From: Petrosia ficiformis
Taxonomy: Eukaryota > Porifera > Demospongiae > Haplosclerida > Petrosiidae
Assembly (NCBI GenBank): GCA_947044365.1
Contig: OX345645.1
Coordinates: forward strand, 1,339,856 to 1,403,855
Direction: 5' to 3'
Length of the DNA stretch: 64,000 nt
Positions 1 through 9,872 of the stretch are shown here, piece after piece. A program made the translations under genes and the position numbers. Within the stretch, counting starts at the first letter, position 1; each line of letters starts with the position of its first letter. The notes beneath the pieces are model-generated. The model was not told where the DNA came from, made no database searches, and saw only the letters and a program-made list of their open reading frames with translations.

Positions 1-1707
1 GTTTGTCGTGATTGCATGGTAATCACACATGAGAACCATAAGCGAAGTTACTTACACCAGATGTCTGACAAAGAGAAGGAAGTGTTTAGAGGTGAGGTGG
101 ATGGTATCAATGATGCAATGGGTATGCTTGAGGAAGCGATAGGCAAAACGAAACAGATGAGAGAACAAGTGCAAGTACATGAAAAGGAGGCTGCGAATCG
201 AATTGACAAGATGAGTAAAGATTTGAAACAGGCAGTTGAAGATCGAAGAAGAGTGTTGCGTTTACGATGTGAGGAGATAGCACAAGGCAAAGACAGTGCA
301 TTATCTGACCAACTCAATGAACTACAGGGTTTAAGGGACAAGATTGCTTTTGCAAAGATGCATGTTGTAGATGCTATTGACAACCATACTCCAGAAGAGC
401 TGCTAAGTGTCAAGAAAGCCATGAAAGTTCAAGTGAATAGGATTATGGAAATATATCAACGACTACCACTTCAGCTGAAAGAGAATGAAGTTATCAACAC
501 ATCCTTTGATTTGGATCCTCTTGTAGAAGAGATTGCTAAACTGGGGTATTTTCCAAGTGTCCCTGATGTGTCTTTCTCGTGTGTGGAAGGATTAGCCACT
601 CCACAAGCAGCTGTTGGTAAGGAAAGAAAGATGGTAGTTGTATTGAGGGATGAGAAGAATCAACCAATCGAAGGGGAGGCACTCTTTCAGTACAAGGTGA
701 TGAAAAAAGGAGCTGATATCGATGAATTTATACCTCCTAAAGTAAGCGTCACTCAATCTGAAAAAAATGATGGCACAGCAATATTTGGTTTCATTCCAGA
801 AGAACCTGGAGAATATGAAGTTACAATTATGATTAGAAATGAAGTCTTGGGTCGTCCATATCAAATTATGGCAAGGCAAAGTCGAGATTATTCAAATCTA
901 CCACAACCAACAATCATTAACCTGGAAGATTCAACATATGGTGTAATGGTTAATGATAAAGATGTCATATATGCCACTAATTGGAGTGCAAATGTTATTC
1001 AAGTCTTCAATCCTGATGGGACTACAAACAAAATAGGAGGTTCTGACAATGCAGGTGGTCAACTTTCCAACCCCTGGGGAATTACTCAGATAGATGATAC
1101 GATATATGTTACTAGTTATGGCAACCATTTTGTGAAAATGTATTCCATTAATGGAGATTTCATTGGTGAGTTTGGAGGTAATGGTACTGAAGATGGGAAG
1201 TTCAGTAATCCTCGTGGTATCTGTCAAAATGGAAAGGGTGGTATTCTTGTAGCTGATTATAGTAACAAACGAATTCAATTGTTCACTTCAAAAGGAGAAC
1301 ATTTAAAGTCTATTATTTGTACAAACTATCCATGGGATGTTGCAGTTGACACAGCTGGTAAAATTCACGTGGCATTGTTTGACAATCATCACATTGCAGT
1401 CTTCTCTCCTGATGGTACACCTCTTGTTAATGAAACATATAATCAAGGAGGGAACATGCGATATCCATCAGGCATTTTCATTGACCATGAAGACAACAAA
1501 TTCATAGCTGAGGGAAATAACGGCAGTATCCGAATTCTTGGTCCCACCGGTGCTCTAATATGTCAGAAAATTGGTTTGGATTACCTATATTGTTGCACAG
1601 TTGACAAACATGGGTCGATATTTGTGGGTGAGTGGAACAACAGACGAGTACTTAAATTTGAATACAAAAATGAGGAAAACACAATCCTACAAGACGGATC
1701 CTATTAG
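1..1707 (+). CDS. TRIM-NHL protein A1, 3' part (5' end outside window)
   Basis: The frame is open from base 1 and begins inside the second B-box (V-C-R-D-C). It continues through a coiled coil (about 60-450), a filamin-type immunoglobulin repeat (about 560-870) and an NHL beta-propeller (about 900-1680). The same residues in gene A2 show that the RING, first B-box and part of the second B-box lie upstream of the window. TRIM proteins with RING, two B-boxes, coiled coil, filamin and NHL repeats (TRIM2/3/71 architecture) are ubiquitin E3 ligases; here the RING is inferred from the paralogues. The C-terminus is 11 residues longer than in the other copies: the shared stop is lost and translation runs to the next TAG at 1705. 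An AATAAA follows at 1770. From 1 to about 900 it is almost base-for-base identical to 4141-5040 of A2. Confidence 0.9.
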   Translation, partial: VCRDCMVITHENHKRSYLHQMSDKEKEVFRGEVDGINDAMGMLEEAIGKTKQMREQVQVHEKEAANRIDKMSKDLKQAVEDRRRVLRLRCEEIAQGKDSALSDQLNELQGLRDKIAFAKMHVVDAIDNHTPEELLSVKKAMKVQVNRIMEIYQRLPLQLKENEVINTSFDLDPLVEEIAKLGYFPSVPDVSFSCVEGLATPQAAVGKERKMVVVLRDEKNQPIEGEALFQYKVMKKGADIDEFIPPKVSVTQSEKNDGTAIFGFIPEEPGEYEVTIMIRNEVLGRPYQIMARQSRDYSNLPQPTIINLEDSTYGVMVNDKDVIYATNWSANVIQVFNPDGTTNKIGGSDNAGGQLSNPWGITQIDDTIYVTSYGNHFVKMYSINGDFIGEFGGNGTEDGKFSNPRGICQNGKGGILVADYSNKRIQLFTSKGEHLKSIICTNYPWDVAVDTAGKIHVALFDNHHIAVFSPDGTPLVNETYNQGGNMRYPSGIFIDHEDNKFIAEGNNGSIRILGPTGALICQKIGLDYLYCCTVDKHGSIFVGEWNNRRVLKFEYKNEENTILQDGSY

Positions 1708-1904
1708 GTTCTCAAACTTAATATATATAATTAGTTTTTGTAGCTGAGAATATATAATTATTAGATATTAATAAATTATAATTATGTAGATACATTCCAC
1801 AAATTACACAACTTTGTTTAATTAATACTTTAGTGTATGTGATATTTTGAGAAATATTTAGAAATATTTTTTTTGAAAAAGATACAAAAAAACGTCACAA
1901 GTTA

Positions 1905-2410
1905 ATCCTGTTTTGGATTTCTTTGGAAACCAATCGAAAATATTTATTAAACATACCTCGTATGATAAGATAATAATCAATAATGTTATAATGATATATT
2001 ACATCATAAAAATTAGTATATACGTGTAGTCTCACAAGTATATAGTATTTCATTATCTTTGCTGAAGTTTTTGCCTACTTCTCTAAATGTATCTATTAAA
2101 TATTAACTGAGTGACTGTTACAGACACTTGTTACTATTGATGAATCTTTACTTTACTAATATAAATGATAAAAGAAAATAGAGACAGATAGATATTAGAT
2201 AGATGATGCATCAACATTAAGAATGAAACTCTTCTATTATAATTATACATAACAGTTACTTATCATTACTGAAACAGAACAGAACTATTAGTTTTGTTAT
2301 ACTTACTACTGTATAATTAATTTTGCTTTTCTTCGAATTGTCTTTTCCTTCTTTAATACATTTTTTTATCGAAGAAATCCACTCTATTTTATCTGTGGGC
2401 CTGTGGCCCC
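1905..2410 (-). pseudogene. Decayed GKAP1 tail downstream of A1
   Basis: This AT-rich stretch aligns by eye, with many substitutions, to the 3' exons of the intact GKAP1 gene at 24137-25165. The block near 1905-1930 matches the last GKAP1 exon (24137-24163). The block near 2025-2110 matches part of exon 24653-24778. The block at 2280-2400 matches exon 25052-25165 with its splice donor. Reading frames and several splice sites are destroyed. It sits in the same place and orientation relative to A1 as the GKAP1 tails behind A2, A3 and A4, so it is probably an older duplicate. The similarity is weak enough that exact limits are uncertain. Confidence 0.55.
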
Positions 2411-3540
2411 AACTAGAGATGAAGGAATGTACTATGAAATGAATTAATGTAATAAGAATAACTCTTTATAGTCCCAAAAATGATAACAAACAATAGTATA
2501 ATTATAGTGCTCCATACTTTGACTATAAAGATTATTAGTATGTATATATTAACATGTTCATAAATATAACATGTAGCAATTAAGTGTTTATCATGTTCAT
2601 AATTATAAGATAATGGATAATGCATTACAGACAGAAAGGAGCCATATATAGAACTCCCAATATTGTGTACATATGTGGTTATTAAAGTTGTACCAGTAGC
2701 CAAAAGGAATATTAACATTGCTATCTACATTAACTGTTATGATCAAACTTGATGTAGGGCAGCATTTAAAATTTATTAATAATTATAATTCACATAAATA
2801 CTTTAAGTTAAATAACTCTAATTGGTATATAGATTTGTGTAATTTTTAAAATATTAAACATCAATTTTGCAAATTTCTTTAATTTTGCCTTAATAACAAC
2901 GAGATTACTCATTATGTTGTCTTTCAAATTTGTTCATTATAAGAGTTTAATATACATATTCCAGTAGTATATACTTGAGGGAGGATATACAATGAGAATA
3001 AAACAGATAATGTGTATTGTTCATGAAGTATGCATATAAAGTTTCAGTCTGTAGGATGAGGTGACCAGCATATGTCATCCGAATGGAGTAGATCTATTTA
3101 ACAAGTATTCATCATAAATCAATATTATTGTAATGTATGTATATAAATTTTACATTACATACACTAATGTTTAACAGATAACTCAACACACTCACGGATA
3201 ACTCATTATGTATAATGTATATATACTACATTATGTACACTAATGTTTAATAATTAACTCATCATGTATAAATTATTATTATTGAATATCAATTTTAGTA
3301 TTACTACCTTACGTATATACACTAACTCATCATGTATTATTACAACATTATGTACACTACTAGTAACTCATCATGTATTATTATATTACACTAATAATTA
3401 GAGTGGGAGTAAATTCTTATGAAAGTGGGGGATGAAATGTGTTGATAGTATGACCTCAATAGTTGAATGACCTTTCTCATTTCTCTGATTCAGATTCTGC
3501 TGCTTCTTGTTTTTGTTACTGAATTTATATACTAAATTTG
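2411..3540. other. AT-rich spacer between A1 and A2
   Basis: No coding exon is seen. Bases about 2829-3110 match 18488-18790, the region upstream of gene B2, so a TRIM-B promoter flank is preserved here although no B gene follows. From about 3120 to 3400 there are degenerate tandem copies of an AT-rich unit built around TACACTAATGTTTAA and AACTCATCATGTAT. A2 upstream sequence proper starts at about 3400. Confidence 0.6.
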
Positions 3541-3600
3541 GTAAGGCCTTTAAAATTAACTGTTTATTTTCAATTACCATGTATTTATTCTTAAACAGAA

Positions 3601-5814
3601 ATGGCAAGCAATCAGACATCCTACCTCATCTGTGGTCTGTGTGAAGAGATATACAAACACACAGATGGTCCTTTAATGTTGTCCTGTTTACATTCCTTCT
3701 GTAAACAATGTCTCTTGAAACACATCGACAAAGAATGTTCGAATGACAGAAAGGTAAAATGCCCAACATGTAATGTACGCTCTTGTATCCCAGAAGATGG
3801 GATTGCTGGCTTTCCTATTAACCTGCGTTTGTCTCACGTAGTTAAAACCGCAACTTACAAAAAGCAATCAGAGGGTAAAGTTGCTTGTCAAAAGTGTCCA
3901 AAAGATACGACAAAACAAGCTTCTACGTTCTGTTGCAAATGTTGTCTGTTTCTATGTGATAAGTGCCAGCATGAGCACCAAAATTGGCTAAGCCAAGAAG
4001 ATCACGATTTCATTGAGTTAGAAATATCCAAGAAGTCCAACGAGGATTCATTTAAAATCCACTTTCCTTCACAGAAGTGTCCAATGCCTGGACATAGCAA
4101 AGAAGAACTAAAGTTCTTCTGTGAAACCTGTGAAATTCTAGTTTGTCGTGATTGCATGGTAATCACACATGAGAACCATAAGCGAAGTTACTTACACCAG
4201 ATGTCTGACAAAGAGAAGGAAGTGTTTAGAGGTGAGGTGGATGGTATCAATGATGCAATGGGTATGCTTGAGGAAGCGATAGGCAAAACGAAACAGATGA
4301 GAGAACAAGTGCAAGTACATGAAAAGGAGGCTGCGAATCGAATTGACAAGATGAGTAAAGATTTGAAACAGGCAGTTGAAGATCGAAGAAGAGTGTTGCG
4401 TTTACGATGTGAGGAGATAGCACAAGGCAAAGACAGTGCATTATCTGACCAACTCAATGAACTACAGGGTTTAAGGGACAAGATTGCTTTTGCAAAGATG
4501 CATGTTGTAGATGCTATTGACAACCATTCTCCAGAAGAGCTGCTAAGTGTCAAGAAAGCTATGAAAGTTCAAGTGAATAGGATTATGGAAATATATCGAC
4601 GACTACCACTTCAGCTGAAAGAGAATGAAGTTATCAACACATCCTTTGATTTGGATCCTCTTGTAGAAGAGATCGCTAAACTGGGGTATTTTCCAAGTGT
4701 CCCTGATGTGTCTTTCTCGTGTGTGGAAGGATTAGCCACTCCACAAGCAGCTGTTGGTAAGGAAAGAAAGATGGTAGTTGTATTGAGGGATGAGAAGAAT
4801 CAACCAATCGAAGGGGAGGCACTCTTTCAGTACAAGGTGGTGAAAAAAGGAGCTGATATCGATGAATTTATACCTCCTAAAGTAACCGTCACTCAATCTG
4901 AAAAAAATGATGGCACAGCAATATTTGGTTTCATTCCAGAAGAACCTGGAGAATATGAAGTTACAATTATGATTAGAAATGAAGCCTTGAGTCATCCATA
5001 TCAAATTATGGCAAGGCAAAGTCGAGATTATTCAAATCTACCACAACCAACAATCATTAACCTGGAAGATTCAACATATGGTGTAATGGTTAATGATAAA
5101 GATGTCATATATGCCACTAATTGGAATGCACATGTTATTCAAGTCTTCAATCCTGATGGGACTACAAACAAAATAGGAGGTTCTGACAATGCAGGTGGTC
5201 AACTTTGCAACCCGTGGGGAATTACTCAGATAGATGATACGATATATGTTACCAGTCAAAACAACCATTTTGTGAAAATGTATTCCATTAATGGAGATTT
5301 CATTGGTGAGTTTGGAGGTAATGGTACTGAAGATGGGAAGTTCAGTAATCCTTTTGGTATCTGTCAAAATGGAAAGGGTGGTATTCTTGTAGCTGATTAT
5401 AGTAACAAACGAATTCAATTGTTCACTTCAAAAGGAGAACATTTAAAGTCTATTATTTGTACAAACTATCCATATGATGTTGCAGTTGACACAGCTGGTA
5501 AAATTCATGTGGCATTGCGTGACATTCATCACATTGCAGTCTTCTCTCCTGATGGTACACCTCTTGGTAATGAAACATATAATCAAGGAGGAAACATGCG
5601 ATATCCATCAGGCATTTTCATTGACCACGAAGACAACAGATTCATAGCTGAGGGATGTAACAACAGTGTTCGAATTCTTGGTCCCACCGGTGCTCTAATA
5701 TGTCATAAAACTGGTTTGAATGGTCCGTATAGTTGCACAGTTGACAAACATGGGTCGATATTTGTGGGCGAGTATAACAACAAACGAGTACTCAAATTTG
5801 AATACAAAGATTAG
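3601..5814 (+). CDS. TRIM-NHL protein A2 (RING, 2 B-boxes, coiled coil, filamin, NHL)
   Basis: Intronless 737-residue frame. RING finger C3HC4 is C11, C14, C29, H31, C34, C37, C54, C57. B-box 1 is at about 96-126. B-box 2 is C160, H165, C174, C177, C182, C185, H190, H193. A charged coiled coil covers about 200-340, a filamin repeat about 360-455, and six NHL-like blades about 465-735. This is the TRIM2/3/71 layout: a RING E3 ubiquitin ligase whose propeller binds the target. The start is the first ATG after a probable 58-bp 5'UTR intron (3541-3598; GTAAGG donor, ACAG acceptor), found at the same place in A3 and A4. From B-box 2 through the filamin repeat it is nearly identical to A1, while the RING and B-box 1 part has diverged clearly from A3 and A4. 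Specificity cannot be read from sequence; an immune or signalling role is only inferred. Confidence 0.93.
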   Translation: MASNQTSYLICGLCEEIYKHTDGPLMLSCLHSFCKQCLLKHIDKECSNDRKVKCPTCNVRSCIPEDGIAGFPINLRLSHVVKTATYKKQSEGKVACQKCPKDTTKQASTFCCKCCLFLCDKCQHEHQNWLSQEDHDFIELEISKKSNEDSFKIHFPSQKCPMPGHSKEELKFFCETCEILVCRDCMVITHENHKRSYLHQMSDKEKEVFRGEVDGINDAMGMLEEAIGKTKQMREQVQVHEKEAANRIDKMSKDLKQAVEDRRRVLRLRCEEIAQGKDSALSDQLNELQGLRDKIAFAKMHVVDAIDNHSPEELLSVKKAMKVQVNRIMEIYRRLPLQLKENEVINTSFDLDPLVEEIAKLGYFPSVPDVSFSCVEGLATPQAAVGKERKMVVVLRDEKNQPIEGEALFQYKVVKKGADIDEFIPPKVTVTQSEKNDGTAIFGFIPEEPGEYEVTIMIRNEALSHPYQIMARQSRDYSNLPQPTIINLEDSTYGVMVNDKDVIYATNWNAHVIQVFNPDGTTNKIGGSDNAGGQLCNPWGITQIDDTIYVTSQNNHFVKMYSINGDFIGEFGGNGTEDGKFSNPFGICQNGKGGILVADYSNKRIQLFTSKGEHLKSIICTNYPYDVAVDTAGKIHVALRDIHHIAVFSPDGTPLGNETYNQGGNMRYPSGIFIDHEDNRFIAEGCNNSVRILGPTGALICHKTGLNGPYSCTVDKHGSIFVGEYNNKRVLKFEYKD

Positions 5815-6668
5815 GATCCTACGAGACAAATCCTATTAGGTTCTCAAACTTAATATAATTAGTTTTTGTAGCTGAGAATATAGATTATAATTATGATGAT
5901 ACATTCCACAAATACACAATTTTGTTTAATTAATACTTTAGTGTATAATGTAATGAGAACTATTACGAAATATTTTTTTGAAAAACATACAAAAAAGATC
6001 AAAAATATATTAATCATGTTTTTGAATTTCCTTTGGGACCCTATAGAATGACAAATTCATATTCTAATAATTATGATTGACCTAACACCACAAAAATTTG
6101 TGTAGCAATAAATAATTTACCTGTGTTTTCTGCAATTCTGATTTTAAAGTCTTGTTTTTGGATTTCTCTTGTTCAAGTTCACTGTGCAATCTTTCAATCT
6201 ACAAAATTCATAAGTCTCATACCAATTCTCAGATCCTGACACCCATACATGTAAAAATCCTCACCCTGGTCACATACCTCAATTGTAAGTTCATCCTTGA
6301 TAGAAGACAGCTCCTCAACTTGTTCAAGAAGATCGGACTTAGTAGCAACTATACATCAACAGGTCATCTTTAGTTAACAATGTAGTTAGTATAATACTCA
6401 CTTTCTCCTTTGCTTAACATCTTATAAAGTACCTGGTTCCTTCTTTTGACTTCCTGTAACTCTTGCTGTACACAATGAAATCAGGATTATAAATTATTGA
6501 TACTAGGTACTGATGAAGTAGTATCTCACAAGTAGTTTGTCGTTCTCAGTTCTCAAGTTTTCCACTGTAGTCTCCTTCTTCTCTAATCTATCTATTAATT
6601 GAGCAACTCTTACAGACTCTTTCACTTTTGAGTCCTCTGATGACTCTGAAGTTTGCTAATATTATCAT

Positions 6669-6749
<81 letters not shown>

Positions 6750-6768
6750 GATAGATAGATAGATAGGA
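6669..6768. repeat. (GATA)n microsatellite in GKAP1 copy 1
   Basis: About 25 GATA units with one GGATA interruption, in the intron between the exons at 6530-6655 and 6799-6909. Homologous arrays in the other GKAP1 copies are longer. Confidence 0.95.
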
Positions 6769-7154
6769 TGACATGATTCTATACAAGGTTATACTTACTA
6801 TTGTATGATTAATTTTCACTTTTCTACTTGTCTGTTCCTTCTTCAACTCATTGTGTAAATCTGTTTGTATTTTATCAAAGAAATCTACTCCATTTGAAAT
6901 CTCTTCATTCTATTACAAAATATATACAATCAATCAAAAATGCTAACTGACTTCCAAAGGAGGGGAGCAAGATTTTAGCAAGGGGGGTGAATGCCCCACC
7001 CAAAATGAAACCCTGGTACCAATACCAATAAGAATATTCCGTAATCAAACAAATTCCCATAATTAGATGCAAGGTTGATTGTATGGGACTTGTACGATGC
7101 ATTGTTACAATATGCAGGCATGAAAAGGATTAGAAACAAAGGAAAACTGAAAAC

Positions 7155-7205
7155 GTCAGGAGTCTAACTAGGGATTGAACCCAGGACCTTCTGATATCTA
7201 GCCAA
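7155..7205 (-). repeat. tRNA-derived SINE remnant (copy 1)
   Basis: On the minus strand this reads like the 3' half of a tRNA: a CAGAAGGTCC stretch followed by the RNA polymerase III B-box TGGGTTCAATCCC. The 5' half and an A-box are not recognisable. Identical remnants occur in the other two GKAP1 copies, and a relative lies near 57160. Confidence 0.5.
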
Positions 7206-7228
7206 ATGCTGTCAAGTGTCTAATAAAG

Positions 7229-8525
7229 TATTGTACTGGTAGTCTAGGAGTTGTATGACTTCTTGTGTACATGTACAATACTGGTAGTCTAGGAGTTATA
7301 TGACTTCTTGTGTACATGTACAATACTGGTAGTCTAAGAGTTGTATGACTCCTTGTGTACATGTACAATACTAGTCTAGGAGTTGTATGACTTCTTGTGT
7401 ACATGTACGATACTGGTAGTCTAGGAGTTGTATGACTCCTTGTGTACATGTACAATACTAGTCTAAGAGTTGCATGACTTCTTGTGTACATGTACAATAC
7501 TGGTAGTCTAGGAGTTGTATGACTCCTTGTGTACATGTACAATACTGGTAGTCTAGGAGTTATATGACTTCTTGTGTACATGTACAATACTGGTAGTCTA
7601 GGAGTTGTATGACTCCTTGTGTACATGTACAATACTAGTCTAGGAGTTGTATGACTTCTTGTGTACAGGTACGATACTGGTAGTCTAGGAGTTGTATGAC
7701 TCCTTGTGTACATGTACAATACTAGTCTAAGAGTTGTATGACTTCTTGTGTACATGTACAATACTGGTAGTCTAGGAGTTGTATGACTCCTTGTGTACAT
7801 GTACAATACTAGTCTAGGAGTTGTATGACTTCTTGTGTACATGTACGATACTGGTAGTCTAGGAGTTGTATGATTCCTTGTGTACATGTACAATACTGGT
7901 AGTCTAGGAGTTGTATGATTCCTTGTGTACATGTACAATACTGGTAGTCTAGGAGTTGTATGACTCCTTGTGTACATGTACAATACTAGTCTAAGAGTTG
8001 TATGACTTCTTGTGTACATGTACAATACTGGTAGTCTAGGAGTTGTATGACTCCTTGTGTACATGTACAATACTAGTCTAGGAGTTGTATGACTTCTTGT
8101 GTACATGTACGATACTGGTAGTCTAGGAGTTGTACGACTCCTTGTGTACATGTACAATACTGGTAGTCTAGGAGTTGTACGACTCCTTGTGTACATGTAC
8201 AATACTGGTAGTCTAGGAGTTGTATGACTCCTTGTGTACATGTACAATACTGGTAGTCTAGGAGTTGTATGACTCCTTGTGTACATGTACAATACTGGTA
8301 GTCTAGGCTTCTTGTGTACATATACAATACTGGTAGTCTAGGAGTTGTATGACTCCTTGTGTACATGTACAATACTGGTAGTCTAGGCTTCTTGTGTACA
8401 TGTACAATACTGGTAGTCTAGGAGTTGTATGACTCCTTGTGTACATGTACAATACTGGTATTCTAGGCTTCTTGTGTACATGTACAATACTGGTAGTCTA
8501 GGAGTTGTATGACTCCTTGTGTTGT
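7229..8525. repeat. 39/45-bp minisatellite, copy 1
   Basis: Tandem units around GGTAGTCTAGGAGTTGTATG plus ACTCCTTGTG and the 12-bp palindrome TGTACATGTACA. Unit length is 45 bp, or 39 bp when GGTAGT is absent; a 35-bp variant appears near the right end. About 30 units. It lies in a GKAP1 intron and reads as a long open frame on the minus strand only because 39 and 45 are multiples of three. Confidence 0.95.
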
Positions 8526-8920
8526 ATTGGTTTGTACTGTATGTCTTACCAAATAACAGACTTGTAAACAGGATGAACAAGACCATACATCTACATACAA
8601 GATTGCTTTGTTGCAGGGGGTTGTTATTTTGCAGTACAAACACATACAACACAAGAAGTCATACAACACCAGTATGTACATGTCATACATGTAGTCCTGT
8701 TCATCATATTATCAAGTCTTATTATTTGGTCAGACATGGAGTAAAAACCAGTACAACACAAGGAGTCATACAACACCAGTATGTACATGTCAAACATGTA
8801 GTCCTGTTCATCACATTATCAAGTCTTGTTATTTGGTCAGAGAGCAGAACAAACACATACTACACAAGGAGACTGAAGGAGTCATACAGCTCCAAGTATG
8901 TTCTATGCTGATTAACAAAC
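8526..8920. repeat. Inverted-repeat flank of the minisatellite
   Basis: Sequence at about 8510-8610 (ending in CCTTGTGTTGTATTGGTTTG, then CTTACCAAATAACAGACTTG) recurs in inverted orientation, twice, at about 8690-8860 (CAAGTCTTATTATTTGGTCA, then AGTACAACACAAGGAGTCA). The block looks like the remains of a foldback element whose arm contains the minisatellite unit. Homologues lie at 17560-17955 and 27455-27955. Confidence 0.65.
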
Positions 8921-9186
8921 CTGTTTTTTTGGTGAATCGGGTGAAGACAAATTCAGATCTGTGAATATATAAACCAATCATAATTAGTAAGCCATACATA
9001 ATGTACAATATACCCGTCTTATGAAACTCTTGAAGACTGAGGGTGATACCTTTCTTGCTTTTAGGTTTTACTTTCTGAGTTTGAACTTCAATTTCCTTCT
9101 ACGAGTAGATAATTATAGTCTGTTCACATTCATGATGTCCTCAAAATTATGATGAGATGACTTGTAATATAGTGTATAGTTTAATG

Positions 9187-9487
9187 TAGTGTTGTTTTAG
9201 TATGACAAACATGACTACATTTAGTTATACATGTAGTTATATAATGCCTGGTTTTTCAAACTTTTAGTTTAGTTATAGTTTAGTTAACTAAAATAAGATT
9301 AGGCTTACTAAAAGTGTTTGAGTTTAAGTTAACTAACTAAAAGTGTTCATTATTGACCAATTTTCATTTTAGTTAGTTATAATTATTACAGTAGCTTGTA
9401 ATTTAGTTATAGTTTAGTTAACTAAAAGTCAAAATGCCTTACTAAAAGGAGTTTTAGTTTTAGTTATAGTAAACTAAAACAACACTA
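9187..9487. mobile_element. hAT-like MITE inside GKAP1 copy 1
   Basis: A 301-bp non-coding element with terminal inverted repeats TAGTGTTGTTTTAGT and ACTAAAACAACACTA, flanked by the 8-bp target duplication GTTTAATG (9179-9186 and 9488-9495). The inside is rich in TTAGTTATAGTTTAGTTAAC motifs. The same insertion is present at 28221-28522. TIRs beginning TAG/CAG and an 8-bp duplication are typical of the hAT superfamily. Confidence 0.88.
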
Positions 9488-9507
9488 GTTTAATGTCATA
9501 AGGTTAA

Positions 9508-9872
9508 GGTGGTACTAGGGAGTGGGCGGATGCGACTCCAATCAGTTTCAAAATAGAATATTATATAATATGACTCTAACCTGGTGTAATAGCAACCTTC
9601 AAATCTTCTGATCAGCTTTATATTGTCCTGTAATTGAAGAAATATTGTTAAAATTGCCATTTTTCCAATTAACATAAGTAGATTAAGTACAAAACCACAA
9701 AAGCCACGCCCACCATACATGGCGTGCACCAAGTACAATGTATTTTCAGAAAAGTTACGAAGCCGTTTTCTGCAAATTCATTTTACTTTTAAAGTTACAA
9801 GAGGCTGAAGAAAGCTGAATTCTGTAGCTTTTCACTGAAACCATAAAATTTACCTTTCTAGACACTATCAAA
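9508..9872. other. Unassigned spacer at duplication junction
   Basis: About 365 bp between the end of the duplicated GKAP1 tail and the point where TRIM-B homology starts. It is found nowhere else in the window. No convincing coding exon is seen. It replaces the RING and first B-box of the B1 copy and so marks a rearrangement junction. Confidence 0.55.

Larger units (their letters stand above)
6014..9098 (-). pseudogene. GKAP1: 5'-truncated GKAP1 copy 1 (exons 5-12 only)
   Basis: Eight exons matching the 3' two-thirds of the intact gene are present with intact splice sites and reading frame: 9014-9098, 8921-8958, 6799-6909, 6530-6655, 6402-6465, 6278-6348, 6121-6198 and 6014-6040. Compared with the intact gene the third of these lacks one arginine codon (in-frame 3-bp loss). 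Exons 1-4 and the promoter are missing. The copy ends just upstream of exon 5, inside a MITE remnant at about 9507. The large intron 6910-8920 holds a SINE remnant and a minisatellite. Clean exons argue for recent duplication rather than selection; there is no visible start, so it is called a pseudogene. Confidence 0.8.

Noticed and set aside
48..422. Minus-strand frames of 60-126 codons opposite each TRIM gene
   Set aside because: They recur because the TRIM genes are duplicated. They have no independent coding features and lie antisense to well-supported domains.
7198..8292. Long minus-strand open frames over the minisatellites (also 15676-17166 and 25454-26857)
   Set aside because: They are translations of a 39/45-bp intronic repeat with no stop in one frame. 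There is no domain, no promoter, and they lie inside GKAP1 introns. Reported as repeats.
9590..9660. Exon-like minus-strand piece (D-N-I-K-L-I-R-R-F-E) flanked by AG and GT
   Set aside because: Too short, no family similarity, and no neighbouring exon that fits; probably chance.
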